Source: Schaedlerella glycyrrhizinilytica_A
GTDB lineage: Bacteria > Bacillota > Clostridia > Lachnospirales > Lachnospiraceae
Strand: one strand, 5' to 3'
Length of the DNA stretch: 64,000 bases
NCBI RefSeq assembly: GCF_042852765.1
Contig: NZ_AP031414.1
In this document: positions 1-9,199 of the stretch, one piece after another
How the letters are laid out: each line of letters starts with the position of its first letter
How positions within the stretch are numbered: position 1 is the first letter of the stretch
Made by a program: the position numbers and the translations under genes
The notes under the pieces: generated by a model
What the model was told of the DNA's origin: nothing
Database searches by the model: none
What the model saw: only the letters and a program-made list of their open reading frames with translations

Positions 1-117
1 TATTATCTCGCAGAGAACATTCCACATGCAGAGTTGAAAGTGATAAAAAATACCGGACACATTGTGAATGAAGAGAATCCCAAAGGTTTGGCGGAGATTT
101 TGGATTCCTGGAGATGA
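1..117 (+). CDS. alpha/beta hydrolase, C-terminal fragment
   Basis: The frame is open from base 1 to a TGA at 115-117 and encodes the last 38 residues of a protein. The stretch KVIKNTGHIVNEENP matches the usual C-terminal end of alpha/beta-hydrolase enzymes, where the histidine of the catalytic triad sits in a GH context. The rest of the gene lies left of the window, so substrate and length cannot be judged. Hydrolase fold is inferred from this short motif only. Confidence 0.6.
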   Translation, partial: YYLAENIPHAELKVIKNTGHIVNEENPKGLAEILDSWR

Positions 118-200
118 TTTTTAACCTTTCCTTTTTGAAAAATCTGCCGATAAAATATATAGGACTATGTATCGGAAAAATGGAGGAAAGGAGCAGGATC

Positions 201-1265
201 ATGAAAATTCAGGAAACAATTCCCAATGATTTTTCAACTCGAAATCTAGTGAGAACCAGATCGATTCAACCGGAAGAAAAGAGAACGAGAGAACTTTCTA
301 CATCGGAAAAGTTGATGGAAGAATTGAGAAATAATTATAAAAATATTCAGTTTGATTTTGTTGATTTCAAAAATGATTCTCAACTGAAAGAATATGCGAT
401 GTCGAAACCGGGAATGAATCATGTTGCGATCTCGAAAGAGTTACTGAATAAAATGGCAGAGGACGAAAAGCTGTATACAGAAGTAAAAGAAATTTTATCG
501 TCACTATCGAAGTATCAAGAAAATTCTATGATAGAAGCTTATCTGTCAGGGAAGAAATTAAATGGAATGGGTTTGGTGCTTGACGAAAATGGAGAAGTCT
601 CCAAATGGACGAATATGGAAGAAATTCCGGAAGAAACATACTGGATTCCAAAACATGAGACAGAATCGACGACATCATCCTTTTCTTCAACGACGGAAAA
701 AAAGAATATATATGAGATTCCTTACAAATATTCACAAAGCCGTCATATGATGCGCCTTGCCAACGCAAAGAATGTTACAAGTGTCAGAGGTGTGATTGCG
801 GCAAGTCAAAGTGAAATTGGAAAAGTAAAGTTGAAAATTTCAGATCCAAAAGAGGCGGCAGTCATCATACGGAAGATCAAAAATGTGATACGAAATGGGA
901 ATATTAAAATTGCGAGGCTGCATAAGGAAGAACGATTGTTTCGAGCGGAACGTCTGGCGGAGAAACGAAAGAAAGCTGCGTTGGAACGTCAGTTGGCAGA
1001 GCAGCTCCGCAAAAAAAAGATTGCCCGTAAAGCGCAGGAACATTGTCAGACAGCCTCATTCGATGATATTTTTGGAAAACCGTCTGTAAATGACGAACGA
1101 TACAGGCAGATCAGTGAACAGTATGCGTCGGTTGCAGCATTAGGAGTGGGAGCGGCGTCGGTTTCGGCTTCGGCTGTAACAACGGTTCCGCAGACAGCAC
1201 TTACAGGCGGAAGTGGCGGGGAGATCAGTATTGTTTCCACAGGTGTCATTAATAGTAGTGTATAA
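201..1265 (+). CDS. Conserved-looking protein of unknown function
   Basis: A 354-residue product if translation starts at the ATG at 201, which follows an AGGAGC-type ribosome binding site; an upstream in-frame start at 114 has no such site. I do not recognise the family. The N-terminal half is polar and mixed. Residues around 240-310 are very rich in Arg, Lys, Glu and Ala and probably form a long charged helix or coiled coil. The C-terminus is Ala/Ser/Thr/Gly/Val rich. There is no signal peptide or obvious membrane segment. It is a single gene followed at once by a strong terminator. Confidence 0.7.
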   Translation: MKIQETIPNDFSTRNLVRTRSIQPEEKRTRELSTSEKLMEELRNNYKNIQFDFVDFKNDSQLKEYAMSKPGMNHVAISKELLNKMAEDEKLYTEVKEILSSLSKYQENSMIEAYLSGKKLNGMGLVLDENGEVSKWTNMEEIPEETYWIPKHETESTTSSFSSTTEKKNIYEIPYKYSQSRHMMRLANAKNVTSVRGVIAASQSEIGKVKLKISDPKEAAVIIRKIKNVIRNGNIKIARLHKEERLFRAERLAEKRKKAALERQLAEQLRKKKIARKAQEHCQTASFDDIFGKPSVNDERYRQISEQYASVAALGVGAASVSASAVTTVPQTALTGGSGGEISIVSTGVINSSV

Positions 1266-1269
1266 AAAG

Positions 1270-1319
1270 AATGCGTGCGTAAGAAACAACAAAAGGGTTT
1301 CTTACGCACGCATTTTTTC
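1270..1319 (+). terminator. Rho-independent terminator
   Basis: Seventeen-base inverted repeat (ATGCGTGCGTAAGAAAC at 1271-1287 and its complement at 1297-1313) with a short A-rich loop and a T-run after it. It ends the unknown gene at 201-1265. Confidence 0.85.
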
Positions 1320-1387
1320 TCAGCAAGATCCACAGACCTTACATCGTCAATGTACAAAAGTGCGTTACGGATTCCGTCAATATCCAT

Positions 1388-1412
1388 AATAACGTTAAAA
1401 AAATAACGTTAT
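1388..1412. promoter_or_regulatory. Paired AACGTT palindromes upstream of adhE promoter
   Basis: ATAACGTT occurs twice 14 bases apart (1389-1396 and 1403-1410), each containing the 6-bp palindrome AACGTT, about 20 bases upstream of the adhE -35 region. The spacing and symmetry suggest a regulator site, but no family is recognised. Confidence 0.3.
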
Positions 1413-1430
1413 ATTTTTAACAAAAAAGTA

Positions 1431-1460
1431 TTGACAAATAATTAACAAATGCATTATACT
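1431..1460 (+). promoter_or_regulatory. adhE promoter overlapped by a Rex-type operator
   Basis: TTGACA at 1431-1436 and TATACT at 1455-1460 with an 18-base spacer form a sigma-A-type promoter. The 18 bases TTGACAAATAATTAACAA at 1431-1448 fit the Rex consensus TTGTnAAnnnnTTnACAA with one mismatch and cover the -35 box. In Firmicutes Rex is known to repress fermentative genes such as adhE when NADH is low; its action here is inferred from the match. Confidence 0.65.
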
Positions 1461-1516
1461 AAACACGTATTAAAGAAAAAGTTCCATTCATGAAAATGAT
1501 TCAGGAGGAAATGAAC

Positions 1517-4138
1517 ATGGCAAAGCAGAAAGAAGCGGCAGTTGTGCCGACAGTCGTAGATAGTGTAGAAACACTGGAAGCAAAAATGAAAGCAATGCGC
1601 GAGGCGCAGAAAGTTTTTGCAACATTTACACAGGAACAGGTAGATAAGATCTTTTATGAAGCTGCTATGGCGGCAAATAAACAGCGTATTCCGCTTGCAA
1701 AGATGGCAGTGGAAGAGACGCAGCGTGGTATCGTGGAAGATAAAGTCATCAAAAACCACTACGCAGCAGAATATATTTACAACGCATATAAGAGCACAAA
1801 GACATGTGGCGTGATCGAAGAGGACGAGGCATTCGGAATCAAAAAAGTTGCAGAGCCGATCGGTCTGGTGGCAGCAGTTATCCCGACAACAAACCCGACA
1901 TCCACAGCGATCTTCAAGACATTGATCTGTCTGAAGACAAGAAATGCGATCATCATCAGCCCGCATCCGGCTGCAAAAGCCTGCACGATCGCGGCAGCAA
2001 AAGTTGTTCTGGACGCGGCAGTAAAAGCAGGCGCTCCGGAGGGGATCATCGGATGGATCGACGCTCCGTCACTGGAACTGACCAACACCGTTATGCGTGA
2101 GGCAGACATCATCCTCGCAACAGGCGGACCGGGAATGGTAAAAGCAGCATATTCATCCGGAAAACCGGCTCTCGGAGTAGGAGCAGGAAATACACCGGTC
2201 ATCATTGACGATACAGCAGATGTGAAGATGGCAGTAAACTCCATCATCCATTCCAAGACATTTGACAATGGTATGATCTGTGCATCCGAGCAGTCAGTAA
2301 CTGTACTGGACAGCATTTATGACGAAGTGAAGAAAGAATTTGCATACCGCGGATGCTACTTCCTGAAAAAAGGCGACGAGCTGGACAAAGTTCGTAAAAC
2401 GATCATCATCAACGGCGCATTGAACAGCAAAATCCCGGGAAAATCTGCATACGAGATCGCAAAAATGGCAGGAGTCAATGTACCGGAAGATACAAAGATC
2501 CTGATCGGTGAAGTAGAGTCCGTAGACATTTCCGAAGAATTTGCACACGAAAAACTGTCTCCGGTACTCGGAATGTACAGAGCAAAGACATTTGACGAGG
2601 CGCTTGGAAAAGCAGAGCAGCTTGTAGCAGACGGCGGATACGGACATACCGCTTCCCTGTATGTACATCCTGCACAGAAAGAGAAGATCGCAAAACATGC
2701 GGCTGCAATGAAAACATGCCGTATCCTGATCAACACACCATCCTCACACGGTGGAATCGGAGATCTTTACAACTTCAAACTGGCTCCGTCACTGACACTC
2801 GGATGCGGATCCTGGGGCGGAAACTCCGTATCTGAAAACGTAGGAGTGAAACATCTGCTGAACATCAAGACCGTTGCCGAGAGGAGAGAGAACATGCTTT
2901 GGTTCAGAACACCTGAGAAAGTATACTTTAAGAAAGGCTGTATGCCGGTTGCACTGGATGAACTTGGAACGATCATGCATAAGAAAAAAGCATTTATCGT
3001 AACAGACTCTTTCCTGTACAAGAACGGATATGTAGCTCCGATCGAGGCGAAACTGGACGAAATGGGAATCCAGCACACATGTTTCTACGAAGTAGCTCCG
3101 GACCCGACACTGCAGTGTGCACGTCTTGGTACAGATCAGATGCGTGCATTTGAACCGGATACGATCATCGCGCTCGGCGGTGGATCTGCGATGGATGCCG
3201 CAAAGATCATGTGGGTAATGTACGAGCATCCGGAAGCAAACTTTGAAGATATGGCGATGGATTTCATGGACATCCGCAAGAGAGTTTATACATTCCCGGA
3301 GATGGGGACAAAGGCTTATTTTGTAGCGATCCCGACTTCTTCAGGAACAGGCTCCGAGGTGACACCGTTCGCGATCATCACAGACGCAGAGACCGGCGTA
3401 AAATGGCCGCTGGCAGATTATCAGCTTCTTCCGAACATGGCGATCGTAGACGTGGACAACATGATGACACAGCCGAAAGGACTGACAAGTGCTTCAGGTA
3501 TCGACGTTATGACACATGCGATCGAGGCATATGTTTCGATCATGGCATCGGATTACACAGACGGTCTGGCGCTCAAAGCGGTGAAAGCAGTATTTGATTA
3601 TCTGCCGTCCGCATATGAGAACGGAGCAAACGATCCGATCGCAAGAGAGAAAATGGCAAACGCATCCTGTATGGCAGGTATGGCATTTGCAAATGCATTC
3701 CTCGGACTGAATCACTCCATGGCACATAAACTGGGTGCGTTCCATCACCTGCCGCACGGTGTTGCAAATGCAGTGCTTCTGACAGAAGTAATGCGTTACA
3801 ATGCGGCGGAAGTTCCGACAAAGATGGGAACATTCTCTCAGTATCAGTATCCGCACGCAAAAGCAAGATACGCAGAGCTTGGACGCTTCGCAGGATGTAC
3901 CGGAAAGAACGACGATGAAGTATTTGAAAACTTCCTTGCAAAACTGGAAGACCTCAAAGAAAAGATCGGAATCAAGAAGAGCATCAAAGAGTACGGAATC
4001 GATGAGAAATACTTCCTCGATACATTGGATGACATGGTAGAGCAGGCATTTAACGACCAGTGTACAGGAGCAAACCCGAGATACCCGCTCTTCAAGGAGA
4101 TCAAAGAAATCTACCTGAAATGCTACTACGGAAAATAA
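1517..4138 (+). CDS. adhE: Bifunctional acetaldehyde-CoA/alcohol dehydrogenase AdhE
   Basis: Reduces acetyl-CoA to acetaldehyde and then to ethanol, regenerating NAD+ during fermentation. The 873-residue length is normal for the family. The N-terminal half is an aldehyde dehydrogenase domain with the catalytic cysteine in NGMICASEQS; the C-terminal half is an iron-dependent alcohol dehydrogenase with GGGSAMDAAK and metal ligands in HAIEAY and HSMAHKLGAFHHLPHG. The start at 1517 is chosen because AGGAGG at 1503-1508 is eight bases away; an in-frame ATG at 1490 lies upstream of that site. The gene stands alone, with its own promoter, Rex-like operator and terminator. Codon use is strongly biased, as in highly expressed genes. 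Confidence 0.97.
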   Translation: MAKQKEAAVVPTVVDSVETLEAKMKAMREAQKVFATFTQEQVDKIFYEAAMAANKQRIPLAKMAVEETQRGIVEDKVIKNHYAAEYIYNAYKSTKTCGVIEEDEAFGIKKVAEPIGLVAAVIPTTNPTSTAIFKTLICLKTRNAIIISPHPAAKACTIAAAKVVLDAAVKAGAPEGIIGWIDAPSLELTNTVMREADIILATGGPGMVKAAYSSGKPALGVGAGNTPVIIDDTADVKMAVNSIIHSKTFDNGMICASEQSVTVLDSIYDEVKKEFAYRGCYFLKKGDELDKVRKTIIINGALNSKIPGKSAYEIAKMAGVNVPEDTKILIGEVESVDISEEFAHEKLSPVLGMYRAKTFDEALGKAEQLVADGGYGHTASLYVHPAQKEKIAKHAAAMKTCRILINTPSSHGGIGDLYNFKLAPSLTLGCGSWGGNSVSENVGVKHLLNIKTVAERRENMLWFRTPEKVYFKKGCMPVALDELGTIMHKKKAFIVTDSFLYKNGYVAPIEAKLDEMGIQHTCFYEVAPDPTLQCARLGTDQMRAFEPDTIIALGGGSAMDAAKIMWVMYEHPEANFEDMAMDFMDIRKRVYTFPEMGTKAYFVAIPTSSGTGSEVTPFAIITDAETGVKWPLADYQLLPNMAIVDVDNMMTQPKGLTSASGIDVMTHAIEAYVSIMASDYTDGLALKAVKAVFDYLPSAYENGANDPIAREKMANASCMAGMAFANAFLGLNHSMAHKLGAFHHLPHGVANAVLLTEVMRYNAAEVPTKMGTFSQYQYPHAKARYAELGRFAGCTGKNDDEVFENFLAKLEDLKEKIGIKKSIKEYGIDEKYFLDTLDDMVEQAFNDQCTGANPRYPLFKEIKEIYLKCYYGK

Positions 4139-4154
4139 AGACCAGCGTAGGAAA

Positions 4155-4200
4155 AAGCGTACGATCCGTGAATAAAGGGCGCAAGTCCTTTTGTACGCGG
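4155..4200 (+). other. Structured segment after adhE
   Basis: GCGTAC and GTACGC flank an inner hairpin with AAAGG/CCTTT arms in the region just after the adhE stop. It precedes the real terminator, so it may be a 3' UTR structure or processing site. No RNA family is recognised. Confidence 0.3.
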
Positions 4201-4225
4201 AGGATAAATAGGGATTATAGAGAAT

Positions 4226-4287
4226 AGAAAGCAGAAAACCTGGATAGTACCGGAAGAGACGGTATGTCCGGGCTTTCTGTTTTTTTC
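4226..4287 (+). terminator. Rho-independent terminator of adhE
   Basis: AGAAAGC (4226-4232) pairs with GCTTTCT (4272-4278), enclosing a second stem around TACCG/CGGTA, and is followed by a run of eight T. Confidence 0.75.
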
Positions 4288-4292
4288 GGGAC

Positions 4293-4321
4293 TTTGCAAA
4301 TAAAGGGGATTCCTGTATAAT
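4293..4321 (+). promoter_or_regulatory. Promoter of tex
   Basis: TTTGCA at 4293-4298 and TATAAT at 4316-4321, spacer 17 bases, about 40 bases upstream of the tex start. Confidence 0.55.
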
Positions 4322-4361
4322 AAGAAGCGTCCAAATTATAGAAGAGAGGATTGACTGACAG

Positions 4362-6512
4362 ATGGATTTGAATCAGAAACTGACCGAAGAATTAGGTGTA
4401 AAACGCTGGCAGGTAGACGCCGCGGTAAATTTGATCGATGAGGGAAATACGATCCCGTTTATTTCACGATACAGAAAAGAGGCGACCGGATCGCTGAATG
4501 ACGAGCAGCTCCGAAAATTACATGAGCGGCTTTTATATTTGCGGAATCTGGAAGAGAAAAAAGAACAGGTACTTTCCAGTATCGAGGAACAGGGAAAACT
4601 AACGGAAGAATTGAAAGCGCAGATCCTTGCGGCGGAAACATTGGTTGTCGTGGAAGATCTGTACCGCCCGTATCGTCCGAAACGGCGGACGCGCGCAACG
4701 ATCGCGAAAGAGAAAGGACTGGAACCGCTCTCTGTATTGATCATGCTGCAGCAGACGAAAGAACCGCTGGAAGTGGAGGCGGAGAAGTATATATCCGAGG
4801 AAAAAGAAGTGAAATCCGCGAAAGAGGCGCTCTCAGGAGCAATGGATATCATCGCGGAATCGATTTCCGATGAGGCGGATTACCGGAGCTGGATCCGGAA
4901 ACAGACGATGCAGAAAGGAAAGATCATTTCTGCGGCGAAAGATGCGGAGGCAGAGTCCGTATATGAGATGTATTATGAATTTGAAGAACCGATCGGAAAA
5001 CTGGCAGGACACAGGATCCTCGCATTGAACCGCGGGGAAAAAGAGAAGTTCTTGACGGTGAAGATCGAAGCGCCGGAGGAAGACATCCTGCGGTATCTCG
5101 AAAAACAGGTGATCCGGCGGGACAATCCATATACAAGGACGGTGTTGAAAGATGTTGTGGAAGACAGTTATAAGCGTCTGATCGCGCCGGCGATCGAACG
5201 GGAGATCCGAAACGAACTGACGGAAAAAGCGGAAGACGGTGCAATCGAAGTATTCGGAAAGAATCTGCACCAGCTCTTGATGCAGCCGCCGATCACCGGA
5301 AGAGTTGTACTCGGATGGGATCCGGCATTCCGTACCGGATGTAAGCTGGCAGTCGTGGACGAGACCGGAAAAGTGCTCGGAACAACCGTCATTTATCCGA
5401 CTGCGCCGACAACGCCTGCGAAGATCAAGGCGTCTAAAGATCTGCTCAAGAAGATCATTCCGAAGTACCATGTCTCCCTGATCTCCCTCGGAAACGGAAC
5501 CGCATCCAGAGAGTCGGAGCAGTTTATCGTGGAACTGTTAAAAGAGATCCCGGACAACGTACAGTATGTGATCGTCAACGAGGCGGGCGCGTCGGTTTAT
5601 TCGGCGAGCAAGCTTGCAAGTGAAGAATTTCCGAAATTTGACGTGGGACAGCGGAGCGCGGCTTCTATCGCGAGACGTCTGCAGGATCCGCTGGCGGAAC
5701 TGGTGAAGATCGATCCGAAATCCATCGGAGTCGGACAATATCAGCACGACATGAACCAGAAGAAACTGGGCGAATCATTGAACGGTGTTGTGGAAGACTG
5801 CGTCAACAAAGTCGGCGTCGATCTGAATACGGCTTCCGCGCCGCTGCTCTCTTATATTTCGGGAATCAGCAGTGCGATCGCAAAAAATATTGTCGCATAC
5901 CGCGAGGAGAACGGTCGCTTTGCGAGCCGGAAAGAATTGCTGAAAGTGGCGAAACTCGGACCGAAGGCATTTGAGCAGTGCGCCGGATTTATGCGGATCC
6001 AGGGCGGAGAAAATCCGCTGGATGGAACGGGCGTGCATCCGGAGTCCTACGAGGCGGCGGAAAAATTACTGAAAAAGCAGGGATATACGCCGGAAGACAT
6101 TACAGGCGGCAATCTGACAGGACTTTCGCTGACGATCAAAGACTATAAGAAGCTGGCGGAGGAACTGGGAATCGGGGAGATCACTCTGCGCGATATTGTC
6201 AAAGAACTGGAAAAACCTGCGCGCGATCCGCGTGAGGAGATGCCGAAACCGATCCTGCGGACCGACGTGCTGGAGATGAAAGACTTAAAAGAGGGAATGG
6301 TCTTAAAAGGGACGGTGCGCAATGTCATCGACTTCGGCGTATTTGTGGATATCGGCGTGCATCAGGACGGACTGGTACATATTTCCCAGATCACGGACCG
6401 TTATATCAAGCACCCGTTGGAAGCGGTCAGTGTCGGCGATATTGTGGATGTGAAAGTGATGAGTGTGGATCTCAAGAAGAAGCGGATTCAGCTGACGATG
6501 CGTGGGATTTAA
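4362..6512 (+). CDS. tex: Tex family S1 RNA-binding protein
   Basis: Tex is a conserved cytoplasmic nucleic-acid-binding protein related to eukaryotic Spt6, linked to transcription and RNA metabolism. The 716-residue product has the full family layout: an N-terminal helical region with FISRYRKEATGSLND, a YqgF/RNase-H-like domain beginning near GWDPAFRTGCKLAVVDETG, helix-hairpin-helix segments around residues 490-560, and a C-terminal S1 domain starting near EGMVLKGTVRNVIDFGVF. It is transcribed alone from its own promoter. The start has only a modest ribosome binding site (AGAGGA, about 12 bases upstream). Confidence 0.95.
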   Translation: MDLNQKLTEELGVKRWQVDAAVNLIDEGNTIPFISRYRKEATGSLNDEQLRKLHERLLYLRNLEEKKEQVLSSIEEQGKLTEELKAQILAAETLVVVEDLYRPYRPKRRTRATIAKEKGLEPLSVLIMLQQTKEPLEVEAEKYISEEKEVKSAKEALSGAMDIIAESISDEADYRSWIRKQTMQKGKIISAAKDAEAESVYEMYYEFEEPIGKLAGHRILALNRGEKEKFLTVKIEAPEEDILRYLEKQVIRRDNPYTRTVLKDVVEDSYKRLIAPAIEREIRNELTEKAEDGAIEVFGKNLHQLLMQPPITGRVVLGWDPAFRTGCKLAVVDETGKVLGTTVIYPTAPTTPAKIKASKDLLKKIIPKYHVSLISLGNGTASRESEQFIVELLKEIPDNVQYVIVNEAGASVYSASKLASEEFPKFDVGQRSAASIARRLQDPLAELVKIDPKSIGVGQYQHDMNQKKLGESLNGVVEDCVNKVGVDLNTASAPLLSYISGISSAIAKNIVAYREENGRFASRKELLKVAKLGPKAFEQCAGFMRIQGGENPLDGTGVHPESYEAAEKLLKKQGYTPEDITGGNLTGLSLTIKDYKKLAEELGIGEITLRDIVKELEKPARDPREEMPKPILRTDVLEMKDLKEGMVLKGTVRNVIDFGVFVDIGVHQDGLVHISQITDRYIKHPLEAVSVGDIVDVKVMSVDLKKKRIQLTMRGI

Positions 6513-6514
6513 GC

Positions 6515-6573
6515 AAGATACATTGTAAATGGAGAATGGCACTTGGGACACAAGTGTCATTCTTTGTATCTTA
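6515..6573 (+). terminator. Terminator hairpin after tex
   Basis: AAGATACA and TGTATCTT form the outer arms, with a strong inner stem GAATGGCACTTG against its near-complement CAAGTGTCATTC. The T-tract is poor. Confidence 0.55.
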
Positions 6574-6716
6574 TAAATAACAGCAGCCTGTTTAACTCAA
6601 AGTTTATATTTCTGCCTGAAAGTTAATGACGGGGAAATGGAACGTACGAATCGGAGATGCTACAATAGAAATAACAAGCGGATACATAAAAGCTGAACAA
6701 CAAAGGAGCATTTCAT

Positions 6717-7733
6717 ATGAAAATCAATGAAATCATTCGTGAACGGAGATTGAAAAAAGGACTTACGCAGGCACAGGTTGCAAAGTATCTTGGCGTTTCC
6801 GCTCCGGCTGTCAATAAGTGGGAGAAAGGAACGACTTATCCGGATCTTGTATTGCTTCCGGCGCTTGCGAGACTTCTGGACACAGACCTGACTACCCTTT
6901 TATCCTTTCAGGAGGATTTGTCGGAAAAAGAAGTGGCGTTATTTATGAATGAAGTTCTTGAGCAGATCGACCGGAGCGGATTTGATGCGGGATATTCTCT
7001 GGCGGTTGAAAAATTGAGAGAATATCCCAACTCGGACCTGCTGGTAAACAACTTGGCGGCGTTACTGGACGGCGCAATCATACTTAGTGGAAATCCGATT
7101 CCGTTAAAGGAAAAGTATGAGAAAGAGATAGAAGCACTTTATCAGCGGGCGGCACAAAGTACGAACGCAGTGATCAGAGAGCAGGCCAGCGCGTGTTTAA
7201 TCTCTAAATTAATGGAACAAGGGAACTATGAACAGGCACAGGAATTGCTGGATACTATCCCGGGGAAAAGCAGCATAGACAGAGATTTGGTACAGGCAAA
7301 TATATGGATTGCACAAGGAAAACTTAAAAAGGCGGCAAAATGTACGGAAGAAAAGCTTTTATCTGTTACTAATGAAATCCATTCTGCGCTAATGACTTTG
7401 ATGGAAATCGCTATCAAAGAAGAACGGATGGATGATGCCGAATATATTGCGGATGTTGACAGAGGAAGCGCACAGTTATTTGACCTGTGGGAGTACAATT
7501 CTTATGTTGCACATTCCCAGTTATATATTGCGGCAAAAGATCGTAAAAAATCACCGGAGGTCTTACGGGCAATGCTCGCGTCGCTCACAAAAAAATGGGA
7601 GATCGATCAGTCGCCGTTATATCGGTATATTGAGAAAAAAGAAGTCGATCAGGCATTTGGGGGAAAGCTTCAAAAATTAATTATTCAGTCGCTCCGGACA
7701 GATGAAGAAATGCAGTTTTTAGAGAATAGATAA
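6717..7733 (+). CDS. XRE-family regulator with C-terminal TPR-like repeats
   Basis: A 338-residue DNA-binding protein. Residues 1-65 are a Cro/C1-type helix-turn-helix (LTQAQVAKYLGVSAPAVNKW). The remainder is helical and resembles tetratricopeptide repeats, a layout known from stand-alone Firmicute regulators that sense peptides or proteins. AAAGGAG lies just upstream of the ATG. The gene stands alone and converges on the MFS gene, sharing a terminator with it. Target genes are not evident from position. Confidence 0.85.
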   Translation: MKINEIIRERRLKKGLTQAQVAKYLGVSAPAVNKWEKGTTYPDLVLLPALARLLDTDLTTLLSFQEDLSEKEVALFMNEVLEQIDRSGFDAGYSLAVEKLREYPNSDLLVNNLAALLDGAIILSGNPIPLKEKYEKEIEALYQRAAQSTNAVIREQASACLISKLMEQGNYEQAQELLDTIPGKSSIDRDLVQANIWIAQGKLKKAAKCTEEKLLSVTNEIHSALMTLMEIAIKEERMDDAEYIADVDRGSAQLFDLWEYNSYVAHSQLYIAAKDRKKSPEVLRAMLASLTKKWEIDQSPLYRYIEKKEVDQAFGGKLQKLIIQSLRTDEEMQFLENR

Positions 7734-7747
7734 GCGTCTGAATAAAG

Positions 7748-7780
7748 AAACCAGGGAAGTCGAAAGACAACCCTGGTTTT
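7748..7780. terminator. Bidirectional terminator between convergent genes
   Basis: AAACCAGGG (7748-7756) pairs with CCCTGGTTT (7771-7779). T-runs lie on both strands, fitting the convergent genes on each side. Confidence 0.75.
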
Positions 7781-7782
7781 AT

Positions 7783-9198
7783 CTACATAGAACGTTTTTT
7801 TAGAAACAAAAGATCTTTAAATTCATCTAAAGAAATATTCTGTCCCGTTCTTTTTAATTGTAATGCTTGCAGTACTTCGGAATAACGTTTTTTTGTTAAA
7901 GGATTTGTTGCCATGGTAATGATGGAGAGTAGTAAGCACACAGAGGTTCCGATGACAAATATATTTTGAAATCCCTCGAGTGTACTTATGCTCTGCACCG
8001 ATGCCAGCGGATCATAACCGACATAGTCAATCACCATACCTAAAATACTTACACCGATGGCGGCAGCTATTTTTTGAGATACCGTTGCCATAGAATAAAA
8101 TAAGCCCTCTCGTCTCTCACCGCTGACCAGTTCGTCCACCTCTACGCAATCGGAGATCATAGAATAAATCACCTGATACAGTGCGTTTAAACCTACGACA
8201 AGAATACTGGTCATAATGATCGGTGCCATTGTAGATCCTGGTTTCAGGAAAAATAATGGGAAGATGATCATACAAAGCAGCCAGATTCCCATTGAAATAA
8301 TCCATGAGGTCACTTTTGAATATTTTGTGGACCAGTGATCGATCGGAAACACCCAGAACAATGCGACGATCCACATAATGATATTCACGAGAGACACTTG
8401 TGTGTCGTTTAAATTTAAGTTGTAGGTTAAATAATATACCAGGACTCCGAGGAAAATTGCCTGTGCCAAAATAGCAAATATAAAGGCAATTGTTAAGTGG
8501 AGAAATGGTTTGTTACGAAAAGGACCCTCGATCATCTCTTTGACCGAATATGATTTTTTTACGGATATATTTTGATTTTCGTATCCCTCGCTGGCTTTAT
8601 AACCGATCAAAATACTGATCGTACAAATAAATCCGAATAATGCAAAACATACGGACCAGGCTTGTCTCATACCTCCGACAACAGGTTCTAAAAAGGCGGT
8701 ATAAGTCATGATCCCTCCGCCTATTGCTACTCCGATGATCGCCCAAAAAGTTCGGATCGTGGCTAATTTACTTCTCAGATCGTAGTCGTCAGTGACTTCT
8801 CCGCTTAGAGATGTATAAGGAACATCAATCAAAGTCTGAAATGTATAAAATAATAAAGCGACGACGATAAAATAAATTTTTTGCCGAGATTCAACAAAAT
8901 CCCATGTAGTAAACAGAAGCCAGGTTACAACTCCGAAAGGAACAGCGCAGGTAAGCAGAAAAGGTCTTCTCCGTCCCTTTTTTGGATCCCTGTTATCGGA
9001 AAGAATACCAACCAACGGATCTGTAACCGCATCCCATAAAGTACCGATTGTCATGATGAGCCCGGCAAAGCTTCCGGATAATCCAACGACATTTGTAAAA
9101 AAATACAACCCATATGTCGTGAACATTGTAAATGTAAAAAGGGTAGCCAGCCCCGGAAGTCCATATGCGATCGCTCTTGCAGGTGACATCCTTTTCAT
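7783..9198 (-). CDS. MFS transporter of the GPH (glycoside-pentoside-hexuronide:cation symporter) type
   Basis: A 471-residue integral membrane protein with about twelve hydrophobic segments. The early stretch with LWDAVTDPLVGILSD followed by RRPF is the signature of the MFS_2/GPH family, whose members take up sugars, glycosides or related organic acids with Na+ or H+. It is the last gene of a four-gene leftward operon; its ATG follows the stop of the upstream gene by one base, so the two are probably translationally coupled. The cargo is presumably the substrate of the dehydrogenase and cyclase-like enzyme encoded upstream, which remains unknown. Confidence 0.85.
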   Translation of the reverse strand: MKRMSPARAIAYGLPGLATLFTFTMFTTYGLYFFTNVVGLSGSFAGLIMTIGTLWDAVTDPLVGILSDNRDPKKGRRRPFLLTCAVPFGVVTWLLFTTWDFVESRQKIYFIVVALLFYTFQTLIDVPYTSLSGEVTDDYDLRSKLATIRTFWAIIGVAIGGGIMTYTAFLEPVVGGMRQAWSVCFALFGFICTISILIGYKASEGYENQNISVKKSYSVKEMIEGPFRNKPFLHLTIAFIFAILAQAIFLGVLVYYLTYNLNLNDTQVSLVNIIMWIVALFWVFPIDHWSTKYSKVTSWIISMGIWLLCMIIFPLFFLKPGSTMAPIIMTSILVVGLNALYQVIYSMISDCVEVDELVSGERREGLFYSMATVSQKIAAAIGVSILGMVIDYVGYDPLASVQSISTLEGFQNIFVIGTSVCLLLSIITMATNPLTKKRYSEVLQALQLKRTGQNISLDEFKDLLFLKKRSM

Positions 9199-9199
9199 G

